Source of the DNA: Vibrio brasiliensis LMG 20546 | GTDB taxonomy: Bacteria; Pseudomonadota; Gammaproteobacteria; Enterobacterales; Vibrionaceae | Direction: 5' to 3' | Length of the DNA stretch: 64,000 nt | NCBI RefSeq assembly: GCF_000189255.1 | Contig: NZ_AEVS01000049.1 | Span: forward strand, 1 to 64,000 | In this document: one piece after another, positions 47,532 through 56,372 of the stretch | Numbering within the stretch: the stretch's first letter is position 1 | Layout: each line of letters begins with the position of its first letter | Translations under genes and position numbers: made by a program | The notes under the pieces: generated by a model | Seen by the model: the letters and a program-made list of their open reading frames with translations, nothing else | Told to the model about the DNA's origin: nothing | Databases searched by the model: none

Positions 47532-49428
47532 TAACGGATTGCTGGCTTATGGCGATCACCCTCTATTAGACAACGCAGACTTCGCACTCCAGACTAATGA
47601 ACGTGTCTGTTTGGTTGGCCGTAACGGTGCGGGTAAATCGACCCTGATGAAGGTTCTGGCTGGCGAGGTGATTCTCGATGACGGTAAGCTAACCGTTACT
47701 CAGGACGTGGTAGTTTCACGTTTAGAACAGGATCCTCCGCGTAATGAGCAGGGAACGGTATTCGATTATGTTGCTGGTGGTCTGGCGGAAGTCGGCGAGC
47801 AGTTGAAGATCTATCAAGATCAGCTCGATCTGATTGCACACGATGCGTCAGAGAAAAACATTAATAAACTGGCTCGTATTCAGGAACAGCTTGAACACTC
47901 CGGTGCCTGGCGCTTTGAGGACCGCATCAAGAACGTGATGGATGCGCTTAAACTTGATGGCCACACCAAACTTACTGATTTGTCTGGTGGCTGGCAGCGT
48001 AAAGCAGCGTTAGCTCGTGCTTTGGTGCGCGATCCGGACGTTCTGCTGCTTGATGAGCCAACCAACCACCTTGATGTCACCACCATTGAGTGGCTAGAAA
48101 ACTTCCTGAAAGATTTCCGCGGCTCAATCATCTTTATTTCTCACGACCGTGCCTTTATTAAATCGATGGCAACACGCATCGTCGACCTTGATCGTGGCAA
48201 GTTAGCCTCATTCCCTGGTAATTACGACAACTACCTGGTGGAAAAAGAGGAGATGTTACGCGTCGAGGAGATGCAGAACGCAGAGTTTGACAAAAAGCTT
48301 GCTCAGGAAGAAGTATGGATTCGTCAGGGGATCAAAGCACGTCGTACCCGTAACGAAGGCCGTGTTCGTGCGCTTAAGAAGCTGCGTGAAGAACGACAGG
48401 ACCGTCGTGAAGTGCAGGGCAAGGCTAACATTCAAATCGACGACGCTTCACGTTCAGGCAAGATCGTCTTTGAAGCGCAAAACATTGAATATAGTATCGA
48501 TGGTAAGTCGATCGTCAAAGATTTCTCGTTCAATATCATGCGTGGTGATCGTATTGCACTGATTGGCCCTAACGGCTGTGGTAAGAGTACCTTGCTTAAG
48601 CTGCTACTGGATGAGCTTAAACCGCAAAACGGTAAGCTTCACTGCGGAACTAAGCTAGAAGTAGCGTATTTCGACCAGTACCGTGAAGTGCTTGACCCTG
48701 AGAAATCGGTTATCGACAACCTCGCTGATGGTAAGCAAGAGGTCATGGTTGGTGGTCGTCAGCGTCATGCGCTGAGCTACCTGCAAGACTTCTTGTTCGC
48801 ACCGCACCGCGCCAGAACACCGGTTAAAGCTTTATCTGGTGGTGAAAAAAACCGACTTCTTCTCGCCCGTATCTTCCTTAAATCCAATAACTTACTGGTA
48901 CTCGATGAACCAACCAACGATTTGGACATCGAAACATTGGAACTTTTAGAGGATTTACTTGCCAACTATCAGGGTACATTGTTGTTGGTTAGCCACGATC
49001 GTCAGTTCGTTGATAACACTGTGACCACAAGCTGGATCTTTGAAGGCAACGGCGTGATTGAAGAATTCGTCGGTGGTTATCATGACGCTCAGCAACAACG
49101 TCTTCAGGTTCAGAAAGCGCGTAACACTGAAAAAGTCGCGCCGACGGCCAAACAGGTTGAGGAAACTCCCAAAACCGCTGTAACAAAGAGCAAACCTAAG
49201 AAGTTATCTTATAAACTACAGCGCGAGTTAGAAGCATTGCCAGCGAAACTAGAAGAGTTAGAGGCCGATATTGAAAACTTGCAAGAGCAGGTTAACAACG
49301 CTGATTTCTTTTCTAAGCCAGTAGAGCAGACGCAACCAGTATTAGATAAGCTAGCTGCAACAGAGCAGGAGCTTGAGATTGCTTTCGAACGCTGGGAAGA
49401 GCTCGAAGCAATGCAACAGGAAAGTTAA
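47512..49428 (+). CDS. uup: ABC-F ATPase Uup
   Basis: A 638-residue soluble ABC-F protein with two ATPase modules and no membrane part. Walker A motifs are GRNGAGKST and GPNGCGKST, signatures LSGGWQRK and LSGGEKNR, and Walker B motifs DVLLLDEPTNHLD and LLVLDEPTNDLD. A linker between the modules and a C-terminal coiled coil (KLSYKLQRELEALPAKLEEL, residues about 560-630) complete it. Family members act on the ribosome; E. coli Uup also limits precise transposon excision. Confidence 0.95.
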   Translation: MALLTINNGLLAYGDHPLLDNADFALQTNERVCLVGRNGAGKSTLMKVLAGEVILDDGKLTVTQDVVVSRLEQDPPRNEQGTVFDYVAGGLAEVGEQLKIYQDQLDLIAHDASEKNINKLARIQEQLEHSGAWRFEDRIKNVMDALKLDGHTKLTDLSGGWQRKAALARALVRDPDVLLLDEPTNHLDVTTIEWLENFLKDFRGSIIFISHDRAFIKSMATRIVDLDRGKLASFPGNYDNYLVEKEEMLRVEEMQNAEFDKKLAQEEVWIRQGIKARRTRNEGRVRALKKLREERQDRREVQGKANIQIDDASRSGKIVFEAQNIEYSIDGKSIVKDFSFNIMRGDRIALIGPNGCGKSTLLKLLLDELKPQNGKLHCGTKLEVAYFDQYREVLDPEKSVIDNLADGKQEVMVGGRQRHALSYLQDFLFAPHRARTPVKALSGGEKNRLLLARIFLKSNNLLVLDEPTNDLDIETLELLEDLLANYQGTLLLVSHDRQFVDNTVTTSWIFEGNGVIEEFVGGYHDAQQQRLQVQKARNTEKVAPTAKQVEETPKTAVTKSKPKKLSYKLQRELEALPAKLEELEADIENLQEQVNNADFFSKPVEQTQPVLDKLAATEQELEIAFERWEELEAMQQES

Positions 49429-49433
49429 GATTA

Positions 49434-51035
49434 ATGAGTAGTAATATTTTCAAAGTTTCACTAGTGGCAGCGACCGTTGCAGCCTCTTTCGGCGCGAATG
49501 CGGCGCTGTATAACGTCTATCTGGAAGCTCCGGAAGGGACCAGTTCTAGCCTGCAGACCTACGGTGTAGCCATTGCTCCCAACGCAACAGTCTGTTGGAG
49601 TAACGCGTGTTCAGAATCCACGTCTGTGATGGCGACGGAAGTTAAGCGTTATAGAGAAGGCTATCAGTACCGTGATGAATCACCGTTTTTCTTGCCGTTT
49701 GGTTACGACTATTTAGAAGATAATCTTGATGGCTTCAGAAGCTATTGTCGTAATTACTTAGGTTATACCGATACATTATGTGATGACTGGGGTACTCAGC
49801 AGTACACTAACGGTTACAAAAAAGAACAAGATGGTGACTATGCGGGTTCAATTGCTTATCTAGATGGAACGCAACTTTCGTATTCCCAAAACACCGTTGT
49901 GAATAGTATTGATGATTCAGGTGATACTGTTGGTAACACTAATAATGGTGCAACCAATAGAATGTTAGCCTTCGTTGATGTCGAGCAAGACGAGTTTAAA
50001 CCTGCCGATACTTCTGACTTTGAAGAGTCGCATGCTTGGGCTAAGAAAAACCTCAACGGTACTGATTACGTTGTAGGTAGTATCACACGTGACAACGCAG
50101 GTACTTCTATCGAACGTACATCTAAGGCAACGGTTTGGAAAGACATCGGTGGTGGTTCTTTCGATGAAGTTGAAATTTCTTGGAGCAGTGCAGCAGCTCG
50201 CGATCGTTATATGCCGCAAGGTAGTGCTCGCGATATCATGTATGATGCAGGAACAACGACATACTATGCAGTCGGATACAACTCTGATAGTAATGAGCGC
50301 TTACGTGCTGCTGTCTTTGAGTCTAGTGACGGAACAACCTGGACCTCATCGTTTGTCGATGACTTCCCTTATGAAGAAAGTGAGTACGCAAACCAAACTC
50401 TACAAGCAGTCAACGATAATGGTATAGCGATTGGTACAGCGAAACTGAATCAGGCACTTAACGGCGCATACGCGAACACCTTGTTTTACGTGAATAGCCT
50501 GAGTTCGCCAACTTACAAAGCCTTCAGTGGTAGCATCTTCTTTAGCGGCGCTAACGGCAAAGCAGGTAACATCAACAACCACAACGACGTGGTTGGTGCC
50601 ATTGATTTTGAAAGTCATAAAGAGACCAACGGTAAACCACGTGCAAAGCGTGCATTTATTGCTAACCTGGGTACCACAAGTGATTCAGCACCAATCGGCG
50701 GCGTAGCCCGTTACCTTGATGATCTAACTTATGGTTCTGGCGCTTCAACTAATAATAATCAGTACCGTATTATCGAAGCGGCTGATATTAATGATGCCGG
50801 TATTATTGCTGCTACTGCACTTTACTGTTCTGGTGGTTTCGATAGTGAAGCGATTGATGCGGACTGTAGTTCAGGAGGCTCGTATGTTGGTGTTAAGCTT
50901 GTGCCGATCAATGGTCAGACGGCAAATGATATCAGCGCGCGCCCAGTAGCTCAGGAGACTATTGAGCGTCAGGGCGGCACGATTGGCTTTATCACTCTGA
51001 CTCTATTAGGTTTACTCGGGTTCCGTAAGAAATAG
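49434..51035 (+). CDS. DUF3466 secreted protein with GlyGly-CTERM-like tail
   Basis: A 533-residue exported protein. The signal peptide covers residues 1-22 (VAATVAASFGANA). The long middle part resembles DUF3466, with HAF-like repeats on a beta-propeller pattern (AVNDNGIAIGTAK, NINNHNDVVGAI, ADINDAGIIAATA). The end, QGGTIGFITLTLLGLLGFRKK with the Gly pair, hydrophobic helix and basic tail, looks like a GlyGly-CTERM sorting signal cut by rhombosortase, often linked to type II secretion in Vibrio. It starts five bases after uup. Function is unknown. Confidence 0.82.
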   Translation: MSSNIFKVSLVAATVAASFGANAALYNVYLEAPEGTSSSLQTYGVAIAPNATVCWSNACSESTSVMATEVKRYREGYQYRDESPFFLPFGYDYLEDNLDGFRSYCRNYLGYTDTLCDDWGTQQYTNGYKKEQDGDYAGSIAYLDGTQLSYSQNTVVNSIDDSGDTVGNTNNGATNRMLAFVDVEQDEFKPADTSDFEESHAWAKKNLNGTDYVVGSITRDNAGTSIERTSKATVWKDIGGGSFDEVEISWSSAAARDRYMPQGSARDIMYDAGTTTYYAVGYNSDSNERLRAAVFESSDGTTWTSSFVDDFPYEESEYANQTLQAVNDNGIAIGTAKLNQALNGAYANTLFYVNSLSSPTYKAFSGSIFFSGANGKAGNINNHNDVVGAIDFESHKETNGKPRAKRAFIANLGTTSDSAPIGGVARYLDDLTYGSGASTNNNQYRIIEAADINDAGIIAATALYCSGGFDSEAIDADCSSGGSYVGVKLVPINGQTANDISARPVAQETIERQGGTIGFITLTLLGLLGFRKK

Positions 51036-51051
51036 GTTAAATTTTCAACAA

Positions 51052-51088
51052 GGGCACAGGTTCACAGTTTTGGATCTGTGCCTTTTTT
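51052..51088 (+). terminator. Terminator of the DUF3466 gene
   Basis: GGCACAG and CTGTGCC pair across an intervening loop of 16 bases and are followed by TTTTTT. Confidence 0.8.
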
Positions 51089-51237
51089 ATACCTTGAATA
51101 AAGGCTCATTTTGATCGAATCTTAATGGTGAAGTCATAAAAGCTTCATTTCTATCGCCTAGTACTGTGCTAACGATAGTCAGTCGGAGATAGATAAAGTA
51201 GTACGTTAAGAAACATTTTATGTATGAGGACGACACT

Positions 51238-51411
51238 ATGAAGAGACAAAAGCGTGACCGCTTAGAAAGAGCTCAATCTCAAGGTTACAAAGCGGGCCTA
51301 AATGGCCGCTCAATGGAGGCATGTCCATACCAGCAGATGGATGCTCGATCTTATTGGCTTGGTGGTTGGCGCGATGCCAGGGAAGATAAACACTCTGGTC
51401 TCTACAAATAA
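51238..51411 (+). CDS. rmf: Ribosome modulation factor
   Basis: A 57-residue basic protein. MKRQKRDRLERAQSQGYKAG, GRSMEACPYQ and RSYWLGGWRDAR match RMF. It joins 70S ribosomes into inactive 100S dimers in stationary phase. AGGA lies seven bases before the ATG at 51238; an in-frame ATG at 51220 lacks support. Order uup...rmf-fabA is conserved with E. coli. Confidence 0.95.
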   Translation: MKRQKRDRLERAQSQGYKAGLNGRSMEACPYQQMDARSYWLGGWRDAREDKHSGLYK

Positions 51412-51440
51412 CACTCAATCTCCACATACGATATAGGATT

Positions 51441-51462
51441 TAGCCCCGCAAGGGGCTTTTAA
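51441..51462 (+). terminator. Terminator of rmf
   Basis: AGCCCC, loop GCAA and GGGGCT are followed by TTT, 30 bases after the rmf stop. Confidence 0.75.
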
Positions 51463-51500
51463 ATAGTAGCTTAACGCACTATAACTAAATGGTTAGGCAA

Positions 51501-51531
51501 TAAAAAAGCGACTCAAGTGAGTCGCTTTTAA
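51501..51531 (-). terminator. Terminator of fabA
   Basis: GCGACTC, loop AAGT and GAGTCGC have a run of T on the minus strand beyond the stem and TTTTA on the plus strand. It can work in both directions. Confidence 0.85.
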
Positions 51532-51544
51532 ACAATCATGAAGA

Positions 51545-52063
51545 TTAGAATGAAGATGTATCTTGGAACAGACCAACTTTAAGGTCTTTCGCTACATAAA
51601 TCTCTTTACCATCTACCAGTACACGGCCGTCAGCAAGACCCATTACCAGTTTACGGTTAACAACGCGCTTCATGTGAATTTCGTATGTTACTTTCTTAGC
51701 AGTAGGTAGGATCTGGCCAGTAAACTTAACTTCACCAACACCTAGTGCACGGCCTTTACCTTTGCCGCCAACCCAACCAAGGAAGAAACCAACTAGCTGC
51801 CACATCGCATCAAGGCCTAGACAGCCTGGCATTACTGGGTCACCAGGGAAGTGGCAATCAAAGAACCATAGATCCGGAGTAATATCTAGCTCTGCTAGGA
51901 TAAGACCCTTACCGAAATCACCTTCAGTTTCTGACATTTTAGTGATGCGATCCATCATTAGCATGTTAGGTGCTGGAAGCTGAGGGTAACCCTCACCAAA
52001 TAGCTCACCTTGGCTAGACGCTAGAAGATCTTCACGGTTATAAGAATCACGTTTGTTTTGCAT
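51545..52063 (-). CDS. fabA: 3-hydroxydecanoyl-ACP dehydratase/isomerase
   Basis: A 172-residue hotdog-fold enzyme, same length as E. coli FabA. The catalytic His is in [14 protein letters not shown] and the catalytic Asp in [10 protein letters not shown]. It introduces the cis double bond in unsaturated fatty acid synthesis. The ATG at 52063 has GGAG nine bases upstream; an in-frame TTG two codons earlier is less likely. Confidence 0.96.
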   Translation of the reverse strand: MQNKRDSYNREDLLASSQGELFGEGYPQLPAPNMLMMDRITKMSETEGDFGKGLILAELDITPDLWFFDCHFPGDPVMPGCLGLDAMWQLVGFFLGWVGGKGKGRALGVGEVKFTGQILPTAKKVTYEIHMKRVVNRKLVMGLADGRVLVDGKEIYVAKDLKVGLFQDTSSF

Positions 52064-52154
52064 TATCAATTACTCCAAATTTTGATAGCAGCATGTTAGT
52101 GAACACGTGTACGCTAAACAACTCCGATCAGTAAAAATATGAGCAAAAACTCGG

Positions 52155-53801
52155 TTAAAACAACCAGTTTTTGATGCGTTCCACAATTCCTTGTGGGTGT
52201 TCATGTCTTTCAAAGTTTTCAATACGTTGCGCGATTCTACTGATCACGCTTTCCTCGTCTTCACCACGGAAAGGCTTACCCATGATGATAGGGATAGCTT
52301 CATCAACCGTAGAGACAGACCAGATATGGAAATCGTTATTTTTAATACTCTCTACCACATCCTTATTAAGCGATAGATGCTTTAAGTTAGACTTGGGCAG
52401 AATCACCCCTTGTTCGCCAGTCAGACCATTGTGCTTACATACGTGGTAGAAGCCTTCAATCTTCTCGTTTAATCCACCTACGGCTTGCACGCGACCAAAC
52501 TGGTCGACAGCGCCAGTTACCGCGATCTGCTGATTGATTGGGTATTCAGAAAGGGCACTTACAAACGAACACAGCTCGGCTAATGTTGCGCTGTCGCCAT
52601 CGACTTCACTGTACGACTGTTCAAACACAACCGAAGCAGAATAAGGCAAAGGCTCTTCCAGCTTAAGTGCACTGCTGACAAACGCCTGCATGATCATCAT
52701 ACCTTTGGCGTGAAGGTTGCCACCGAGTTCAGCTTTACGCTCAACATCAGAAATATCGCCGTCACCAAAATGAATAACACATGAGATACGAGCGGGTTCG
52801 CCGTAAGACATAGGGTGGCCTGGAACGTCAATCACGGTGAGTCCGTTAACCTGACCAATACATTCACCTTCGGTTTCGATAATAACCTGACCATCGGTGA
52901 TGTCGGCAAGGGCACGTTCAGGAAGATAAGCTTCACGCTGATACTTGTTATCAATCGCTTGGTCGAGATCTTGCTCAGAAATCACCTTATTGTTCGATGT
53001 CAGCAGTGCTTCCTGCAGTAAAGACAAGTACCAAAGCGTTTCAATCGGCATGTAGTGCTGATCTTCGGTGTAGCGGGCTCCTGCAATCATAAGACGGTGA
53101 ATTGCGCCAAAAGAGAGCGTAGGGAGCTGGTACTGTTCGACCAGCCAAGAGATATAACCTAAATAGGTCTCTATGCTGCTTTTGTTAAGCGGTAACTGTT
53201 GCTCAATTTCGGTAAACATCGACAGGCCACAATAGAGCTCAGGCTCGATGTATTCAAAATCTGCGATTTGATGACGGTCACCGACCAGAATGATCTTTAC
53301 CTGATATGCCTGACTAGGTGCCTGACTGGCAATTTTGCGCGGATCGGCATTCACCGGGCTAATTTCTTCCCCGAGAACTGCCGCTTTGAGCATCTGCCAA
53401 CTGGCTGGGTTTGCCAACAAGAGACTAACCGGCATGATGAGGTAGCCACCATTGGCCTTATCTAACAGGCCTTCGACTTTAGTGACAATGTCACCTTTAT
53501 CATTGCAGGTGTATGAACCAGTCAGTGCCGCGAGTTCTAGTGACTCAGTGGTGATGACCGGCTTAGTGCGATCGGTCTTGAGAAGACTTTGTTTGACGAT
53601 ATTGCGATAGAAGGCGTTGTCTACTGTATTAACCACAAGTATGCGATTAAAGCCGTTTAAACTACACAATGTACTTAGTGCTTGTTTTAGGCGAGGCTGG
53701 ATATCGTAGAAGTCGACTTTTTCCAACTCGTTAAAGCGTTTAATCTGAGCATCGTATTGCGAATATTGTGGAGTTACAGCATGCCAGCTTTCTTGGTTCA
53801 T
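52155..53801 (-). CDS. ycbZ: Lon-like protease (YcbZ type)
   Basis: A 548-residue protein related to E. coli YcbZ (about 586). The C-terminal half is a Lon peptidase: catalytic Ser in SEVDGDSATLAELCS and catalytic Lys in GGLNEKIEGFYH. The N-terminal half corresponds to the AAA+ region, but no Walker A GxxGxGKS is visible (residues about 50-60 read NGFNRILVVNTVDNAFY). ATP use is therefore doubtful. It lies between fabA and matP as in E. coli, and a perfect matS site lies inside it. Confidence 0.9.
   Translation of the reverse strand: MNQESWHAVTPQYSQYDAQIKRFNELEKVDFYDIQPRLKQALSTLCSLNGFNRILVVNTVDNAFYRNIVKQSLLKTDRTKPVITTESLELAALTGSYTCNDKGDIVTKVEGLLDKANGGYLIMPVSLLLANPASWQMLKAAVLGEEISPVNADPRKIASQAPSQAYQVKIILVGDRHQIADFEYIEPELYCGLSMFTEIEQQLPLNKSSIETYLGYISWLVEQYQLPTLSFGAIHRLMIAGARYTEDQHYMPIETLWYLSLLQEALLTSNNKVISEQDLDQAIDNKYQREAYLPERALADITDGQVIIETEGECIGQVNGLTVIDVPGHPMSYGEPARISCVIHFGDGDISDVERKAELGGNLHAKGMMIMQAFVSSALKLEEPLPYSASVVFEQSYSEVDGDSATLAELCSFVSALSEYPINQQIAVTGAVDQFGRVQAVGGLNEKIEGFYHVCKHNGLTGEQGVILPKSNLKHLSLNKDVVESIKNNDFHIWSVSTVDEAIPIIMGKPFRGEDEESVISRIAQRIENFERHEHPQGIVERIKNWLF
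53482..53494. other. matS site (MatP-binding), perfect match inside ycbZ
   Basis: GTGACAATGTCAC fits GTGACRNYGTCAC at every position. It lies within the ycbZ coding sequence, about 5.0 kb from dif and 0.5 kb from matP. Confidence 0.9.
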
Positions 53802-53932
53802 CAATTCAATTCATGTACGGAAAATTGAGCGGAATTATATAGAAAAATGCTTCTGGTATATATAGATAATTTTATCTAATGATCTTGATCGCTTTTCGAT
53901 TACAATAGGGATTGTAACTTAGGAGATATAGG

Positions 53933-53945
53933 GTTACGCTGTCAC
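53933..53945. promoter_or_regulatory. Near-matS sequence just upstream of matP
   Basis: GTTACGCTGTCAC differs from the matS consensus only at position 3 and lies 27 bases before the matP start codon. It could let MatP regulate its own gene; this is inference. Confidence 0.3.
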
Positions 53946-53972
53946 CTTAAACGATAACGGAATGGCTTTGCA

Positions 53973-54419
53973 ATGAAATATCAACAGCTTGAAAACCTAG
54001 AGTGTGGTTGGAAATGGAATTACTTGATCAATAAATGGAAGGCGGGAGAAGCGATCACTTGCCACATCGATACAAGTGAAGCCGACGCAGCAGTCAACGA
54101 ATTGCGCCAGTTGGAGCACCAACCTGTTAAGGTAATCGAGTGGATTGAAACTCACATGGCTCCTGAGCTTGATAACAAACTCAAGCAGGCGATTCGTGCC
54201 AAACGTAAACGTCATTTCAACGCAGAGCAGATACATACCAAAAAGAAATCTATCGATCTCGACTACCGTGTCTGGGAGAAACTGTCGCACCGAGCCAATG
54301 AACTTGGCTGTACGTTATCTGATGCGATTGAATACTTGCTTTCTGAAGCCTCACGAAGCGAAAAGGCGAGCAAAGCCGTAACCAGCCTCAAAGAGGATCT
54401 AAGTAAGCTGCTCGACTAA
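53973..54419 (+). CDS. matP: Macrodomain Ter protein MatP
   Basis: A 148-residue protein (E. coli MatP 150). The N-terminal four-helix part starts MKYQQLENLECGWKW. A ribbon-helix-helix DNA-binding domain occupies the C-terminal half (KKSIDLDYRVWEKLSHRA, CTLSDAIEYLLSEA), and a coiled coil ends the protein. It binds matS sites and organises the replication terminus. Perfect matS sites occur in this window at 43974 and 53482. The next gene starts 13 bases downstream. Confidence 0.95.
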   Translation: MKYQQLENLECGWKWNYLINKWKAGEAITCHIDTSEADAAVNELRQLEHQPVKVIEWIETHMAPELDNKLKQAIRAKRKRHFNAEQIHTKKKSIDLDYRVWEKLSHRANELGCTLSDAIEYLLSEASRSEKASKAVTSLKEDLSKLLD

Positions 54420-54432
54420 TAAGGAGAGACTC

Positions 54433-54744
54433 ATGCTATACGTTATTCTGATCGCGACTGTCATCATCTTCTGGTTGGTGGCGGTTGATAGGCCTGTGCT
54501 AAGAGTGACATTTTCTGACGGTAAAATAACCAAAGAAAAAGGGCACTTTCCACCGAGCTTTAAGCACAACGTATTGGAGATTGCCGAGCGCACTCCATTC
54601 AGCGGTGAACTTAAAGTTTATCAACAACGAACTGGGACTAAGCTTGTTATGTCCAAGCAAGTTCCAAAGAAAGTCCAACAGCGCATTCGCAATGTCTTTC
54701 CATTTCAGGGCTTTAGTAGCAAAGGCAAAAAACGCAGCGGATAA
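54433..54744 (+). CDS. DUF3634 family small membrane protein
   Basis: A 103-residue protein matching DUF3634. One N-terminal membrane segment (LYVILIATVIIFWLVAV) is followed by a short basic cytoplasmic domain (RVTFSDGKITKEKGHFPPSFKHNV, C-terminal SSKGKKRSG). Function is unknown. AAGGAGAG precedes the ATG and it probably shares a transcript with matP. Confidence 0.8.
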   Translation: MLYVILIATVIIFWLVAVDRPVLRVTFSDGKITKEKGHFPPSFKHNVLEIAERTPFSGELKVYQQRTGTKLVMSKQVPKKVQQRIRNVFPFQGFSSKGKKRSG

Positions 54745-54952
54745 GTTCGCTTCGCGTTGTCGTTAATCTTCCTCCCAATCTAGGTACATTTCTCATTCTC
54801 TTGCTATAGTTGAAAAGGCTACAGCAAGAGATGTACATCTCACATCTTGTGCAAGTTATTGGCTAAAGTCTCATACTTCGATATCGCCATATAAGGTATA
54901 CTATTCCTTATTTCAGCCTATTGTTTCATTAAGCCAAATCAAAACAGAGAAC

Positions 54953-56179
54953 ATGTCAAACCAGTTAATTACCAATAAAGTATACAACAGCGAAGCAAAC
55001 GATTTAGCGCACAAGATAGCTTTGCAGACCAGAGCTCGACACGCTAAGTGGTTGGTGAGCCTGAAATATATCCTTGACCAGTCAGATGTCGATAATGCAC
55101 TCAGTCGCCAAAGTGAGTTTTGTGACAGTGTCATTCTTAAAGAAGAAGAGCGTATAACCGAGAACCAGCGCCTGCTACTAGAGTGTGAAAGTTCAAAAGT
55201 AGAAGAGCGCCGTAAAGCGGTTGAAGAAAGACAAAAGGTTTTTGGCCAGGTGGTAGCGGATATTGCCAGTCACGCTGAGAAAAGCATGATAGAAAAACTC
55301 TCTCAGATGACACCGATGCAACTGTTCGGAAAATTCCCAGACTTCTCTTACTTCCTTAGTACCGCTTACTCACCGTCACTCACTTTTCCAAAACTCTCAG
55401 TTCTCACTACCAATGACAACGCACTTAAATCAAACGTCATAGCGTTGGTTAACAATCCAAAATTCTGCGGAAGATTAGGCAAGTCAGTAAGAAGCCTGCA
55501 AGATCCGCTGGCTGCGATTGGCACTCTTGGCATCGATAACTCAGTACTGTTATTTCCCATCCTGATGGCCAAGCCACTGTTACGCTGGCACGATCCAGTA
55601 ACCAAAAGCATCGCGCCTAAGTTATGGCAGCATATGATCTTGACGGCAAATGTCACCAGACTTCGACTTGAACAGTCAAACTACAAGAACCCGCAGCAGG
55701 GTATCTTAATTGGTGTGTTACGAACAATTAGCCACTTTGCGATCGTTAACCACTTCAGCCAACTATTCGAAGATGCTCAAATCGAAAGGATGCAGTATTT
55801 CCGAGAGCAGAACATGCGCGAAGAGTACTATGCATGTGGCGAGATAAAACCAGACTTAAGTATCTTACCTAATGTCATTAGTAGCTTAGAGCAAAAGCTG
55901 ACGCAGAAGGTGATTGATGCCATTGAGTGGACACCATTTACCTTCCCACTTAAGAACGCACTTCAAGAAGACTTAGATAACATTGCAGTTCTTGAACGAG
56001 GTGAAGCGGGGGTCGCTTTGGCACAGGCTCAAGCTTATGCCATGTTTGATACACTCGATCGCAGCGGTGTGTTTGTCGAAAAACATAAACCATTCTGGTT
56101 TGCTCACGTGCAAATGCCGCCGGAGGCACTGAATGCGATCAGGGATAAGCATCCTGGTAAGATAGAACTTGCGAAGTAA
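54953..56179 (+). CDS. HDOD-domain protein
   Basis: A 408-residue protein. The first roughly 110 residues are helical with a charged coiled coil (KVEERRKAVEERQKVFGQVV). Residues about 110-330 resemble an HDOD domain, a non-hydrolytic HD relative (LVNNPKFCGRLGKSVRSLQDPLAAIGTLGIDNSVLLFPIL, with GVLRTISHFAIVNHF further on). HDOD proteins are usually signalling adaptors. No output domain is visible, so the role is open. Confidence 0.7.
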   Translation: MSNQLITNKVYNSEANDLAHKIALQTRARHAKWLVSLKYILDQSDVDNALSRQSEFCDSVILKEEERITENQRLLLECESSKVEERRKAVEERQKVFGQVVADIASHAEKSMIEKLSQMTPMQLFGKFPDFSYFLSTAYSPSLTFPKLSVLTTNDNALKSNVIALVNNPKFCGRLGKSVRSLQDPLAAIGTLGIDNSVLLFPILMAKPLLRWHDPVTKSIAPKLWQHMILTANVTRLRLEQSNYKNPQQGILIGVLRTISHFAIVNHFSQLFEDAQIERMQYFREQNMREEYYACGEIKPDLSILPNVISSLEQKLTQKVIDAIEWTPFTFPLKNALQEDLDNIAVLERGEAGVALAQAQAYAMFDTLDRSGVFVEKHKPFWFAHVQMPPEALNAIRDKHPGKIELAK

Positions 56180-56372
56180 CCTACCTTTTACGCACTATAA
56201 CTAAACAACCTTGCCTTAATTGATGAATCTTACTGGGTTTGAGCTTCTAATTGTGTTAAATGACGACATGTGACAAGGTCACTAACTAGGTGGGTAGTGA
56301 TACGCTTCTGAAACACGCTGTTGCCGGGAAATCATTAACCTTTGCTAAATCTAATTTAGCAATGAAGTTATT

